Assembly: GCA_018992685.1 (NCBI GenBank)
Contig: JACVGT010000025.1
Span: 1-64,000 of the forward strand
DNA: 64,000 bases
Direction: 5' to 3'
Source: Theionarchaea archaeon
Lineage (GTDB): Archaea > Methanobacteriota_B > Thermococci > Methanofastidiosales > SZ-28-30
A program made the translations under genes and the position numbers. The notes under the pieces were generated by a model. That model made no database searches. It had not been told where the DNA came from and worked only from the letters and a program-made list of their open reading frames with translations. Below, piece after piece: positions 41,472-49,063 of the stretch. Numbering within the stretch: the first letter of the stretch is position 1; every line of letters begins with the position of its first letter.

Positions 41472-43301
41472 TCATGACAAAGAGAGAAGGTATAAGACTC
41501 CACTGGGAGTTACCACCAAAAGATACCCTTCTGAACTGGTCACTGAAAGGGAGATCTTGTCAGGAAAAATCTCTAGCTCATTCTGCGCCATGAAATACCA
41601 CGTGATAAAGCCAGTTTCTGCACTTAAACAGTATATGTATCCATCGTCTGCCGATACACAGATGTTCTCTTTATATTCATGAAAAGACGTCACCGTGGTC
41701 CCTCTCACCTCACGAATCCACAGCTCTTCGCCTGTCTCTACATCGAGGGCCTGGATTATGCCTGCTTCTCTGATGAGGAACACTCTCTGTTCACTCAGGA
41801 TCATCCTGGAGATGGGATAGTCATTTCTCTCTAGAGTATGTTCCCACGTTCTCACACCATCTGTATGCACCATGAGGACTGATTGGATTCCGGATTCGTC
41901 CTTGAGTACCAGGACGATCCTGTCCCCAAGAATGCTCATGGACTCGACAGGTTGTGAGGGCTGGAAAAGATCGGTTTCTGCCATCTGTTCCAGCGCTACT
42001 TTGGTGAGTGTCCCTTCCTCATTGAAGAAGTACAGGGTACCCTGGGAGTAAAAGGGATGCTGGACTGTGTGCAGAGGTCTCCCCCAGAGTGGTTCCACTG
42101 TGGCAATATCCAGGACGATGTAGTGGGGTTGAGATAGGTCCTGCAGGTAGGCAAAGAGTATCGTGTCATTGTACACTGTTTCATTCCAGGTATCAGATGC
42201 TATCTCCCAGAGAACATCACCATGTTCCTTTTCCAGGCAGACAATGCCCCCCGTGAGGGCAATCACCTTGTCGTCCACGAGCGTTACCGGAATATAGTCA
42301 GTAACAGGTGGTATCTTGTACGCCCACCGTATGTCCCCGGTATCTGTGTCAATACTGTAGATATGAGAATCAGGAGCGCCAACGTACAGGGTGTTATCGG
42401 AGACAGCAATCTTCTGGTCTTGAACAGGCAGATATGGCTGCTGTACAACCTCAAAGGGGATGGTATACAATTGAGCTCTTGATTGGGCGTCAATACATTC
42501 GATTCTGTCAGCAAAGGGAAGGAATACTTTCTGATTATAGTAGACAGGCGTGCATACGGGAATTTCTGGAAGGGTCAGCAACCACTGGAGATGGGTCTTT
42601 CCGAGGAGTTCTTCTGCGGGAGGGGGGGTATTGGCCGAAGGAAAGTCAAGGCTGATTCCTTTTTCTTGGGTGGAGACAGGAACTCGAGCAGGATAACATC
42701 CCCAGGTCGCTACTTTCTGGTATGGCGCCCACTGGTCCCTGTCCAGCGTAGTGAGGATTTTGAACAGGGTACTGGGGATCATTCCATTGTACTGGACGTA
42801 GTTGGAGCCTTCATAGCTGACATTCCACGGAATGAAGCAGTAGTAGCTTGATTCGGATTCTGCTCGTACAGTCCTCCCATTGAGAAGCGTTATTTCAAGT
42901 GTAAAGTGGAGGCCGGAGTCACGGCGCGAATAGGCGTTGTATGATTTCTGATAACCAACTTTGTAGAGGTCTGCAAAGCTTTCTGATACTTCTCTGATTA
43001 ATTCCGGATCTACATGGTCTCCAGTACTGGCAAAGTAATCATCGCCAATTTTCTGTATTCTGTAGAAGTTGTAGGCAAGGACAGAACTTGTCGTGTTGTC
43101 AGGATTTCCCGTGTTGTTCGAAATGATATCGGAAGTCGCTACAGCAGTATAGGTGATGTCAATGGCTGCTATGGACTGAACAGGAGAGGATACTGTGAAA
43201 GAGTCAGATTCATGAGGAAGGTACCACTGGACAGCCATGATGCCTCCTATCACGATTATTATCAGTAACAGGGAACCACTCTTTCTGAGGGTAGACGTCA
43301 C
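41472..43301 (-). CDS. membrane-anchored PQQ-like beta-propeller protein
   Basis: A 609-residue protein with one N-terminal membrane helix (LLLIIIVIGGIMAVQWYL) as signal anchor, an alpha/beta N-terminal domain to about 200 and a C-terminal beta-propeller of PQQ-like repeats (TLYVGAPDSHIYSIDTDTG-DIRWAYK; ALDVETGEELWIREV; SADDGYIYCLSAETG). The layout matches BamB-like, PQQ-binding-like proteins. A box A at 43321-43330 lies 25 nt before the GTG at 43301, so it is probably leaderless. Its codons 98-150 (42850-43007) have a second, detached copy at 46271-46428. Confidence 0.8.
   Translation of the reverse strand: MTSTLRKSGSLLLIIIVIGGIMAVQWYLPHESDSFTVSSPVQSIAAIDITYTAVATSDIISNNTGNPDNTTSSVLAYNFYRIQKIGDDYFASTGDHVDPELIREVSESFADLYKVGYQKSYNAYSRRDSGLHFTLEITLLNGRTVRAESESSYYCFIPWNVSYEGSNYVQYNGMIPSTLFKILTTLDRDQWAPYQKVATWGCYPARVPVSTQEKGISLDFPSANTPPPAEELLGKTHLQWLLTLPEIPVCTPVYYNQKVFLPFADRIECIDAQSRAQLYTIPFEVVQQPYLPVQDQKIAVSDNTLYVGAPDSHIYSIDTDTGDIRWAYKIPPVTDYIPVTLVDDKVIALTGGIVCLEKEHGDVLWEIASDTWNETVYNDTILFAYLQDLSQPHYIVLDIATVEPLWGRPLHTVQHPFYSQGTLYFFNEEGTLTKVALEQMAETDLFQPSQPVESMSILGDRIVLVLKDESGIQSVLMVHTDGVRTWEHTLERNDYPISRMILSEQRVFLIREAGIIQALDVETGEELWIREVRGTTVTSFHEYKENICVSADDGYIYCLSAETGFITWYFMAQNELEIFPDKISLSVTSSEGYLLVVTPSGVLYLLSLS
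42850..43007. repeat. 158-bp direct repeat, copy 1 (inside the propeller gene)
   Basis: 155 of 158 positions match the segment at 46271-46428 in the same orientation. The three differences read in the gene frame are Pro CCG/CCA and Tyr TAC/TAT (synonymous) and Arg AGG/Gly GGG. Confidence 0.9.
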
Positions 43302-43320
43302 ATGTGATTCTTGGAATACC

Positions 43321-43330
43321 CCTTTTTAAG
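43321..43330 (-). promoter_or_regulatory. box A of the propeller gene
   Basis: Minus-strand CTTAAAAAGG, centred about 25 nt before the GTG at 43301. Confidence 0.45.
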
Positions 43331-43347
43331 AATTCCTGCAAAAGGCG

Positions 43348-43566
43348 TTGCCGTGGAGAGATCTCGTAAGAATCGTGCAGAGCCCTATGGTTTTTTCAGG
43401 AGACGAGAGATGTGATGGAATCCCATTCTCACTCTTCATTTGTTGGGTATCGGACGGGGGATTTCTCACTAGGCCGGAGGCATTCTTGCTGGACCGGATC
43501 CCTCTTGTGCCAGTTCCGAAAGATCTACAGTTTTTTGCCAATGTGATTGCCTGGATAGATGATTAA
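43348..43566 (+). pseudogene. C-terminal remnant of a DUF4350-like protein
   Basis: A 72-codon frame from a TTG. Its last 45 residues (SDGGFLTRPEAFLLDRIPLV and DLQFFANVIAWIDD) resemble the end of DUF4350/GldG-type domains, 'GDSDFLT...DNxxFALNVVNWL'. The first 25 residues do not fit, and another frame upstream also reads like protein, so this is probably the tail of a decayed gene between the propeller and beta-lactamase genes. Confidence 0.3.
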
Positions 43567-43607
43567 GGTGTAAAGAAATCCCAGTCACCATCCACTTCTC
43601 AGCCAAA

Positions 43608-43618
43608 TCCTTATAACC
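43608..43618 (+). promoter_or_regulatory. box A of the beta-lactamase-like gene
   Basis: TCCTTATAACC, centred 25 nt before the ATG at 43638. Confidence 0.5.
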
Positions 43619-43637
43619 TTTGTGATGTGATCCAGAC

Positions 43638-44816
43638 ATGAGGAAGATGACTAAACCAACAGGCGATTCACTAAAGAATAAAGATAATTCCAGAAAACTC
43701 AACATTCGAAAGGAAAAATCCCACAAGGACCCACATTCAATGAGAAATCCTCTGAATCCTTTCTGGGTACTTGTTCTTGCTGCAACCTGTGCTCTTGCAG
43801 GCTGTATGTCACAGGATGTGGGAATAGAAGAGAATACCGCCATGGTAGACTACGTTGTTGATGAGGACTGGAGAGTCGCATCACCTGAAGCTCTGGGGCT
43901 GGACGGAACTCAGCTGGCACTACTCATTGACTCTCTGGAAGGGCTCCCCATATCAAGCATCCTCATTGTGAAGGATGGGTATCTTATTGTGGAGGAATAT
44001 TCCAATGGGTATGATAGATCCTGCCAGCATTTTATTGAATCGTGCACCCAGGGTATCATGTCGGCTCTCATAGGAATTGCTCGTGATAAGGGGTACATTG
44101 ATAGCGTTGACCAGAAGATAGTGGATTTCTTCCCTGAACTTGAAAGTGACAGTGAGTGGAAAAAGGACATTACCGTTGAACACCTTTTAACCATGAGTTC
44201 GGGATTGGATCAGGGAGCTTGGCATCCTGGGCGCCCAATATTTGCACTGGCTCCTGACTGGATAGCCCATATTCTCTCCGGGGGGGCTGTGACAAAACCC
44301 GGAACTTCCTTTGATTATTATCCAGGCAATGCCCATATTCTGTCTGCTCTCCTGCAGAGAGCAACTAAGGAAGATACACGCTCTTTTGCTCTAAGATACT
44401 TATTCGAGCCTTTGGGCATCTCAGAAAAGGATATCGAATGGGAAAAAGATCCTCAAGGTGTCTTCTCAGGCAGTTGGGGGCTGTACATGAGACCGAGGGA
44501 CATGGCAAAGGTTGGTTTTCTATATCTTGAAAAAGGAGCATGGAACGGAGCCCAGATAATCCCAGAAGCGTGGATAGAGAAATCAGTAACTCCCTCCTTC
44601 AAGGGAATATCTATTGGAGGCCTTGCTGCAGACTATGGCTATCTCTGGTGGATAGAGGAAAAGGACTCCGCACCAGGATACTTTGCACTGGGAACCAAAG
44701 GACAGTGCATCTATGTCAATTCAGAATTGAACCTCGTCATTGTGATTACCGGGAGTTTTCTGGACACCACTGCACCTTTAAAGATGATAAATGACGTGGT
44801 CTTGATATTGAAGTGA
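43638..44816 (+). CDS. beta-lactamase-fold (class C/serine hydrolase) lipoprotein with altered SxxK
   Basis: A 392-residue protein. A basic N-region of about 40 residues leads to a hydrophobic stretch and lipobox LAGC, so it is exported and lipid-anchored; an internal ATG at 43740 would give a normal short signal. The serine-hydrolase domain follows: at the nucleophile motif the family reads SxxK, here SCTQG, so the general-base Lys is Gln (CAG). YYPGN (Tyr-x-x-Asn) and a C-terminal GTKGQCIYV are present. It may be a binding protein rather than an enzyme. Box A position supports the ATG at 43638. Confidence 0.8.
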   Translation: MRKMTKPTGDSLKNKDNSRKLNIRKEKSHKDPHSMRNPLNPFWVLVLAATCALAGCMSQDVGIEENTAMVDYVVDEDWRVASPEALGLDGTQLALLIDSLEGLPISSILIVKDGYLIVEEYSNGYDRSCQHFIESCTQGIMSALIGIARDKGYIDSVDQKIVDFFPELESDSEWKKDITVEHLLTMSSGLDQGAWHPGRPIFALAPDWIAHILSGGAVTKPGTSFDYYPGNAHILSALLQRATKEDTRSFALRYLFEPLGISEKDIEWEKDPQGVFSGSWGLYMRPRDMAKVGFLYLEKGAWNGAQIIPEAWIEKSVTPSFKGISIGGLAADYGYLWWIEEKDSAPGYFALGTKGQCIYVNSELNLVIVITGSFLDTTAPLKMINDVVLILK

Positions 44817-44904
44817 TAATGAATGATCAGTTCGGAGACAATCGAATTCAGTTTTTTGGTTCAACATCAAGTGGGGGTTTTGAATGAACTGTGTTAATTC
44901 CTAA

Positions 44905-45057
44905 ATGCATCAGATCTCTTCAGGAATAGAGAGAGGGCCGCAAGGGTACGGCCACCCGGGAGGAATGGGTGGCCACCCGGGAGGAATGGGTGACCCATTC
45001 AGAAGTCCCAATCCATCAAGGTTGCCTGCACCAATAGTATATCTAGAAATAAGATAA
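44905..45057 (+). CDS. possible 50-residue Gly/Pro-rich small protein
   Basis: A plus-strand frame containing two GGHPGGM repeats encoded by the 21-bp tandem repeat at 44940-44981 and ending PAPIVYLEIR. No SD is seen. The antisense strand also has an open frame (PPIPPGW repeats, 44910-45092), so the coding strand is uncertain. Confidence 0.25.
   Translation: MHQISSGIERGPQGYGHPGGMGGHPGGMGDPFRSPNPSRLPAPIVYLEIR
44940..44981. repeat. 21-bp tandem repeat, two perfect units
   Basis: Unit GGCCACCCGGGAGGAATGGG plus T, at 44940-44960 and 44961-44981. It is GC-rich in an otherwise AT-rich boundary, and in-frame on either strand. Confidence 0.8.
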
Positions 45058-45082
45058 ATTATTGACAGTTCAAAAGACGAAT

Positions 45083-45565
45083 TTACTTCCAATTTGCAGA
45101 TGCTTCTACGATGTGTTCAGCAATCTTTTCAATAGATGAAAATAGCATCTGATCAGGAAGTTTGCTATCCCCTAGGTATATATGGTTTCCCCTTATTTCT
45201 ATGTGGGGTGCCTTTGCTCTTCTCAGCATATCAGCTAATTCACTATCTTGATTTAGTCTCTCAGCAAACTCTCCTCCTTGCCATTCATAGTCTATAATCT
45301 TTTCGGAAAATAGACCAATTAAGAAAATAATGCCTCCTAAAAACCCAGATATAAAAGAAGATTCAAATAAGAAAAATAAAAATAAGGCTATTCCTAAGCC
45401 AAATATAACTATTTCTGTTCTTTTAACTTTAACTGGTGCACCATAAGATTCAATTTGAGAAACTAGTAGAATATTTACTATGAAGTCAAAATGATATTTT
45501 GAATAAAATCTTAGTTCATCCCTACGAATATTGGATGATCCATATGAAGATTCAAAGGGACTCAT
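45083..45565 (-). CDS. hypothetical protein with two membrane helices
   Basis: A 160-residue protein. A soluble N-terminal part (FYSKYHFDFIVNILLVSQIE) is followed by a helical hairpin (VIFGLGIALFLFFLFESSF and LGGIIFLIGLFS) and a cytosolic-looking acidic C-terminal domain. AT-rich codon use contrasts with genes left of 44.8 kb, marking the start of the accessory island. No family recognised. Confidence 0.5.
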   Translation of the reverse strand: MSPFESSYGSSNIRRDELRFYSKYHFDFIVNILLVSQIESYGAPVKVKRTEIVIFGLGIALFLFFLFESSFISGFLGGIIFLIGLFSEKIIDYEWQGGEFAERLNQDSELADMLRRAKAPHIEIRGNHIYLGDSKLPDQMLFSSIEKIAEHIVEASANWK

Positions 45566-45668
45566 GGTATCGCTCCTAGTTTTTTATCATCTTGCTCGCG
45601 GTGTTATTCATCAATGCAACGAAAGGTTTCTATTACTCTAAGGCCTTCTTGTTTTAGTAAGTGGATTA

Positions 45669-46241
45669 TTATACGCATTCAATCGTGGCGTATCCACTTT
45701 CGGTTACCTTGATTGAGTGGATGTAACTGTTTTTTAGCTTGAGGATTCCCAGCTCTCTTCTCCAATATGCGATCCTCCTAGGACCAGGTAAAGATATCTC
45801 TAAATCAACCTGGGTAGGCTTAGTGAACCCAACGTATAACCCCAAATTTCTTAATAATTCGACAAATTTCGTAAGGCTTTTATCTAATTGTTGTTCTATT
45901 ATGTGCCCTTGGTGTTGTGAAATAATAAGAATACTATAGTACAATTTCAATGCACCGAGAACATCATCAAAACATGAATGAAGCTTTAATGTATTATGGT
46001 TCTCCTTTTCATCTGAATACTCTATAATACAGGTATCTCTCTTACCAACTCGAGAATCCTCAGGATTCCGGAAATAGTTACACTTACAGATTGCAGCATA
46101 TGGTATAAATATATCACTCAAGAGCCATCGAGGAATATATACGCCTTCATGTGTAAGATAGACTTTTCTATTTAGAAGCCATGTACGAACCTTATACCAT
46201 TCGATAGTTTCTTCTTTCAAATCCCAACTCATAATAATCAT
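45669..46241 (-). CDS. hypothetical soluble protein
   Basis: A 190-residue mixed alpha/beta protein, with a helical N-terminus (LKEETIEWYKVRTWLLNRK), strands (VYLTHEGVYIPRWLL, DTCIIEYSD) and an amphipathic central helix. A final ESGYATIECV strand closes it. An N-terminal second Met (MSWDLK) is possible. AT-rich. No recognised family. It lies upstream of the membrane gene at 45083 on the same strand, with about 100 nt between. Confidence 0.5.
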   Translation of the reverse strand: MIIMSWDLKEETIEWYKVRTWLLNRKVYLTHEGVYIPRWLLSDIFIPYAAICKCNYFRNPEDSRVGKRDTCIIEYSDEKENHNTLKLHSCFDDVLGALKLYYSILIISQHQGHIIEQQLDKSLTKFVELLRNLGLYVGFTKPTQVDLEISLPGPRRIAYWRRELGILKLKNSYIHSIKVTESGYATIECV

Positions 46242-46270
46242 ATACCCCTACATTACTTATATCTTTTTCC

Positions 46271-46428
46271 GATTCGGATTCTGCTCGTACAGTCCCCCCA
46301 TTGAGAAGCGTTATTTCAAGTGTAAAGTGGAGGCCGGAGTCACGGCGCGAATAGGCGTTGTATGATTTCTGATAACCAACTTTATAGAGGTCTGCAAAGC
46401 TTTCTGATACTTCTCTGATTAATTCTGG
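46271..46428. repeat. 158-bp direct repeat, copy 2 (detached)
   Basis: Nearly identical (155/158) to positions 42850-43007 inside the propeller gene, same orientation, 3,421 bp away. No other part of the propeller gene is present here. It lies between the hypothetical gene at 45669 and the radical SAM gene. Confidence 0.9.
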
Positions 46429-46511
46429 TATTCTTGATCGTGAAGTTTCCTGTCAATTGCTTTTCTAGTTTTTCTTTAAATGTCTTGACAAAATCGCAAA
46501 ATCGAAGTGAA

Positions 46512-47555
46512 TTACAATTGAAAACCTAGGATATTAGTTGGGAAAAGGAAGTTTGCTACATAAACATTTAGAGCATAACCACATGTACATCCGGGGCATT
46601 TTTTCACGAACATCTGCTGAGCCCTTCTCTTGTATTCATCGGACCGAAGGATATTTCTCAATTTGGTTTTTCTGAGATTACCTATCGGATTCAAAACCCA
46701 ACATCCCGAATAAACTTCTCCTCTTGAGCTGAGATATACTGATAGGTAACCATGGGCGCACAGAAATTCTTTAGGAGTACCTTTACAATATGCTCTGACA
46801 TATTCCAGGGCATTGCTGTCTTCGCTGATGATCCAAGGAGTTTCTTTTTTCATCGTTTCAATATGGTCTAATGTCTTATCAACAACTTGTTTATTATCGA
46901 TTGACAATGCTGACATCTCAACTCCCCGAAATTCATATGGATTCTTATCGAGTAAATTTATTCTAAATGATATACCCAGATCCCTGCACACCTCTAGGAG
47001 CATAGGAACCTCTTCAATACTGTACTTGGTTAATGTTGTTGAAATCCTTACATTTATTTTCTTTTTAAGAGTTTTCGCTAACAGGGTTATGGCTTTAATG
47101 CCCAACAGTGAAGCATCATAGGCATACGGAATTCCTCTAATGATGTTGTTTGTTTTTCCTATACCATCAACTGAAATTGATATGTCTGTAATGCCGCTTT
47201 TAACAAGTTCTTCAGCTCTATTACATAGCAAGAGACCATTAGTTTGGATTGCTACCTCTTTGAATCCAAGATTCCGTGCTTCCTTTATCAAAAGGGTGGC
47301 GTCTTCCCTCAAAAGAGGTTCACCACCAGTAAATTTAATAACTCGTATCCCCACATCTCTCATTTGATTCATGATATTCTGAAGTTCCTCAGTACTCAAT
47401 TCATTTGTGTGTTTTGTTTTCCATGTATTGCATGTGATGCAATGACCATTACAATTTTCAGTGATTTTTATTTTTGCAGCATACGGGTGAATGGGAATTA
47501 CTCCTAGCAGTTTATTGAAGTATTGGCTAAAGTAGAGCAATGACCTAACAACCAT
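46512..47555 (-). CDS. radical SAM protein with SPASM-like C-terminus
   Basis: A 347-residue protein. The SAM cluster motif is CNGHCITC (CxxxCxxC) with FTGGEPLL, SISVDGIG and VRISTTLTKYSIEE downstream, as in the MoaA/PqqE branch. The C-terminal part carries cysteines in LCAHGYLSVYLSSRG, YSGCWVL and KKCPGCTCGYALN, consistent with a SPASM or twitch auxiliary cluster. Such enzymes often modify peptides or act in cofactor synthesis. TATA at 47577-47586 lies 27 nt before the ATG. It sits within the AT-rich island, so recent acquisition is likely. Confidence 0.85.
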   Translation of the reverse strand: MVVRSLLYFSQYFNKLLGVIPIHPYAAKIKITENCNGHCITCNTWKTKHTNELSTEELQNIMNQMRDVGIRVIKFTGGEPLLREDATLLIKEARNLGFKEVAIQTNGLLLCNRAEELVKSGITDISISVDGIGKTNNIIRGIPYAYDASLLGIKAITLLAKTLKKKINVRISTTLTKYSIEEVPMLLEVCRDLGISFRINLLDKNPYEFRGVEMSALSIDNKQVVDKTLDHIETMKKETPWIISEDSNALEYVRAYCKGTPKEFLCAHGYLSVYLSSRGEVYSGCWVLNPIGNLRKTKLRNILRSDEYKRRAQQMFVKKCPGCTCGYALNVYVANFLFPTNILGFQL

Positions 47556-47576
47556 CGTTGTATAATGAATTCTATA

Positions 47577-47586
47577 CCTATATACT
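47577..47586 (-). promoter_or_regulatory. TATA box of the radical SAM gene
   Basis: Minus-strand AAGTATATAG, centred about 27 nt before the ATG at 47555. Confidence 0.5.
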
Positions 47587-48036
47587 TTTCCATGTTCGCA
47601 AATATTAGCAAGGATTACAGAATCGTAAGACTCTAGGAAATTCTAGTAAAACAATTCATTTTCATGATTTCCTGCCAAAATCTTTCGAAAATGTCACTAT
47701 TTTCAAAAAAGGTAAAAGGAAATATCTCTGGCAATTTATGTACACAGGATAACGAGTGAAATAAGTAGGATTACATCTCCGGAGACTATCAATAGTCTCG
47801 TGAGCCTTTGCTTCTATAGGTAGAGCATTGAACCTAGTCGGAAATAGTGCTGACCATTCACCTTGGCAAAATAGCTGAGGAGTACTAAAATATCAATATT
47901 GTTTTCTTCTTGATTATCAATATTGCCAATCCAGCGAAGAATATTTAAAACTAGAAGATCAGTTTCCTTTTAAGTAAAGAGTGCTTAGATAGAAGTACAA
48001 GTTGCCGCAGGAGATGATAGACTGCAGAAAAAAGCT
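47587..48036. other. AT-rich intergenic region upstream of the radical SAM gene
   Basis: No gene of normal size. It contains a 31-codon frame (47664-47759), a hairpin GAGACTAT-CA-ATAGTCTC at 47782-47799 and two direct copies of TATCAATATTG near 47889 and 47925. Confidence 0.4.
47664..47759 (+). CDS. possible 31-residue peptide next to the radical SAM gene
   Basis: ATG frame beginning MISCQNLSKMSLFSKK and ending GNLCTQDNE, divergent from the radical SAM gene about 110 nt away. It has two cysteines and Ser/Lys-rich content. There is no SD. It is listed only because radical SAM/SPASM enzymes often modify short peptides encoded nearby. Confidence 0.15.
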   Translation: MISCQNLSKMSLFSKKVKGNISGNLCTQDNE

Positions 48037-48348
48037 TTGTATAAAACAGGGTCTATTCTCATAGGGATAATACTGGTGGTGGGAATGATTCTGGATACGT
48101 ACGTAGAAAGAAGCATTTCTAGCCTAGATCTAGATTCATTGCATGACTTAGAAACTTGGTCTAAATTTTTTATCCAGAAAGGGGAAGGTCCATCGGATCA
48201 ATATGAGTTAATTGCAGAAACTTACGCTGATATCATCAGAGATGGGATTCAATTCCTTACTCCTTCCTGGATCACAACATTCCTGACCATTACAGGCGTC
48301 TTCCTTCTAGCGTGGTTCAGTTATAAGGTTGGTGTTTTGAGTAAATGA
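48037..48348 (+). CDS. hypothetical two-helix membrane protein
   Basis: A 103-residue protein from a TTG: membrane helix GSILIGIILVVGMILDTYV, an acidic extracytoplasmic or cytoplasmic loop of about 45 residues, then a second helix TTFLTITGVFLLAWFSY. The frame is open upstream to 47989 without a better start; GGAGATG (48010-48016) is 20 nt before the TTG. No family recognised. Confidence 0.45.
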   Translation: MYKTGSILIGIILVVGMILDTYVERSISSLDLDSLHDLETWSKFFIQKGEGPSDQYELIAETYADIIRDGIQFLTPSWITTFLTITGVFLLAWFSYKVGVLSK

Positions 48349-48366
48349 GAGAAGATCTTTTCTTTC

Positions 48367-48522
48367 ATGCAGAAGAAGAAGGTGGAGTTTTTTCTGCTGA
48401 GAATGGTGGCGAGTTTCAGATCGTTTAGGACGATAATGGAAATGGCAAAAATCGCCTTACAGCCAAAACTGGCAAATAGATATATCGACGATGTTATCAC
48501 GGCATTAGATGCTTCCATCTGA
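48367..48522 (+). CDS. possible 51-residue basic/helical protein
   Basis: ATG frame starting MQKKKVEFFLLRMVASFRS and ending IDDVITALDASI. It is helical and amphipathic, directly after the membrane gene on the same strand. No clear SD. No family recognised. Confidence 0.3.
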   Translation: MQKKKVEFFLLRMVASFRSFRTIMEMAKIALQPKLANRYIDDVITALDASI

Positions 48523-48885
48523 AGTAGTAGGGAATTCTATGCATCTTCAAGCCTATGCTGTCAACCCAGAACAATCTCTCGCTTAAGATACAGCGCAACC
48601 TTCTAATTCAGTGAGGTCACAGTCAAAGATGATGCTATGACCCAGAGAATTGTCGTAGGGACCGGAGAATCCTTGGACATCATGGATCATCATGATTTAT
48701 GGCGATTGCTCAAGGAAGCTTTCAGGACACCTGTTGTCTGCAGTGAATGTTAGATCGTGGTACAGGTGTGTAACATTACCTCCTTGGAGACTCCCCAGGA
48801 TCTGGTGAATCTCCTATCTTCTCTGGATAAGACATGGAACCTGATTAGACATCACATCGGTCAGTAGATGGCTCAAAAATTGTAA

Positions 48886-48898
48886 TGGCACGGTGCCA
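48886..48898. promoter_or_regulatory. palindromic site 1 (TGGCACGGTGCCA)
   Basis: Perfect 13-bp palindrome around a central G. One of three related sites upstream of the recombinase gene; a candidate operator or recombination site. Confidence 0.6.
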
Positions 48899-48916
48899 CA
48901 AATTGGCCTTTTGAGA

Positions 48917-48929
48917 TGGCACCGTGCTG
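48917..48929. promoter_or_regulatory. palindromic site 2 (TGGCACCGTGCTG)
   Basis: The left half is identical to sites 1 and 3; the right half is degenerate in the last two bases. Its centre is 31 bp from site 1, close to three helical turns. Confidence 0.5.
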
Positions 48930-48989
48930 CTCATTGAGTGATTTTACATCAAAATGAGCCCAGATTCAAGGAAAATGTAGTGAAGAAGA

Positions 48990-49002
48990 TGGCACTGTGC
49001 CA
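48990..49002. promoter_or_regulatory. palindromic site 3 (TGGCACTGTGCCA)
   Basis: Perfect palindrome around a central T, 73 bp (about seven helical turns) from site 2 and about 30 bp upstream of the recombinase TATA element. Confidence 0.6.
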
Positions 49003-49032
49003 ATCAAACCTCCTTGGATAACTGAATTCAAA

Positions 49033-49041
49033 AGTTTTAAC
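49033..49041 (+). promoter_or_regulatory. TATA-like element of the recombinase gene
   Basis: AGTTTTAAC, centred about 27 nt before the TTG at 49064. Confidence 0.35.
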
Positions 49042-49063
49042 AATTCCAAGTATCGTGTAAGCC

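Larger units (their letters stand above)
48523..49063. other. non-coding region upstream of the recombinase with palindrome array
   Basis: About 540 bases with stops in all frames. The right-hand 180 bases carry three TGGCAC-n-GTGCCA sites and the recombinase promoter. Confidence 0.5.

Noticed and set aside
42850-46428. 158-bp repeats as att sites bounding an integrated element
   Set aside because: Copy 1 is inside an intact gene whose start lies between the repeats; the interval also contains core-like genes with local promoters, and the recombinase lies outside it.
47782-47799. Hairpin GAGACTAT-CA-ATAGTCTC as a CRISPR repeat or terminator
   Set aside because: Single copy with no spacers and not followed by a T run; listed only as a feature of the intergenic region.
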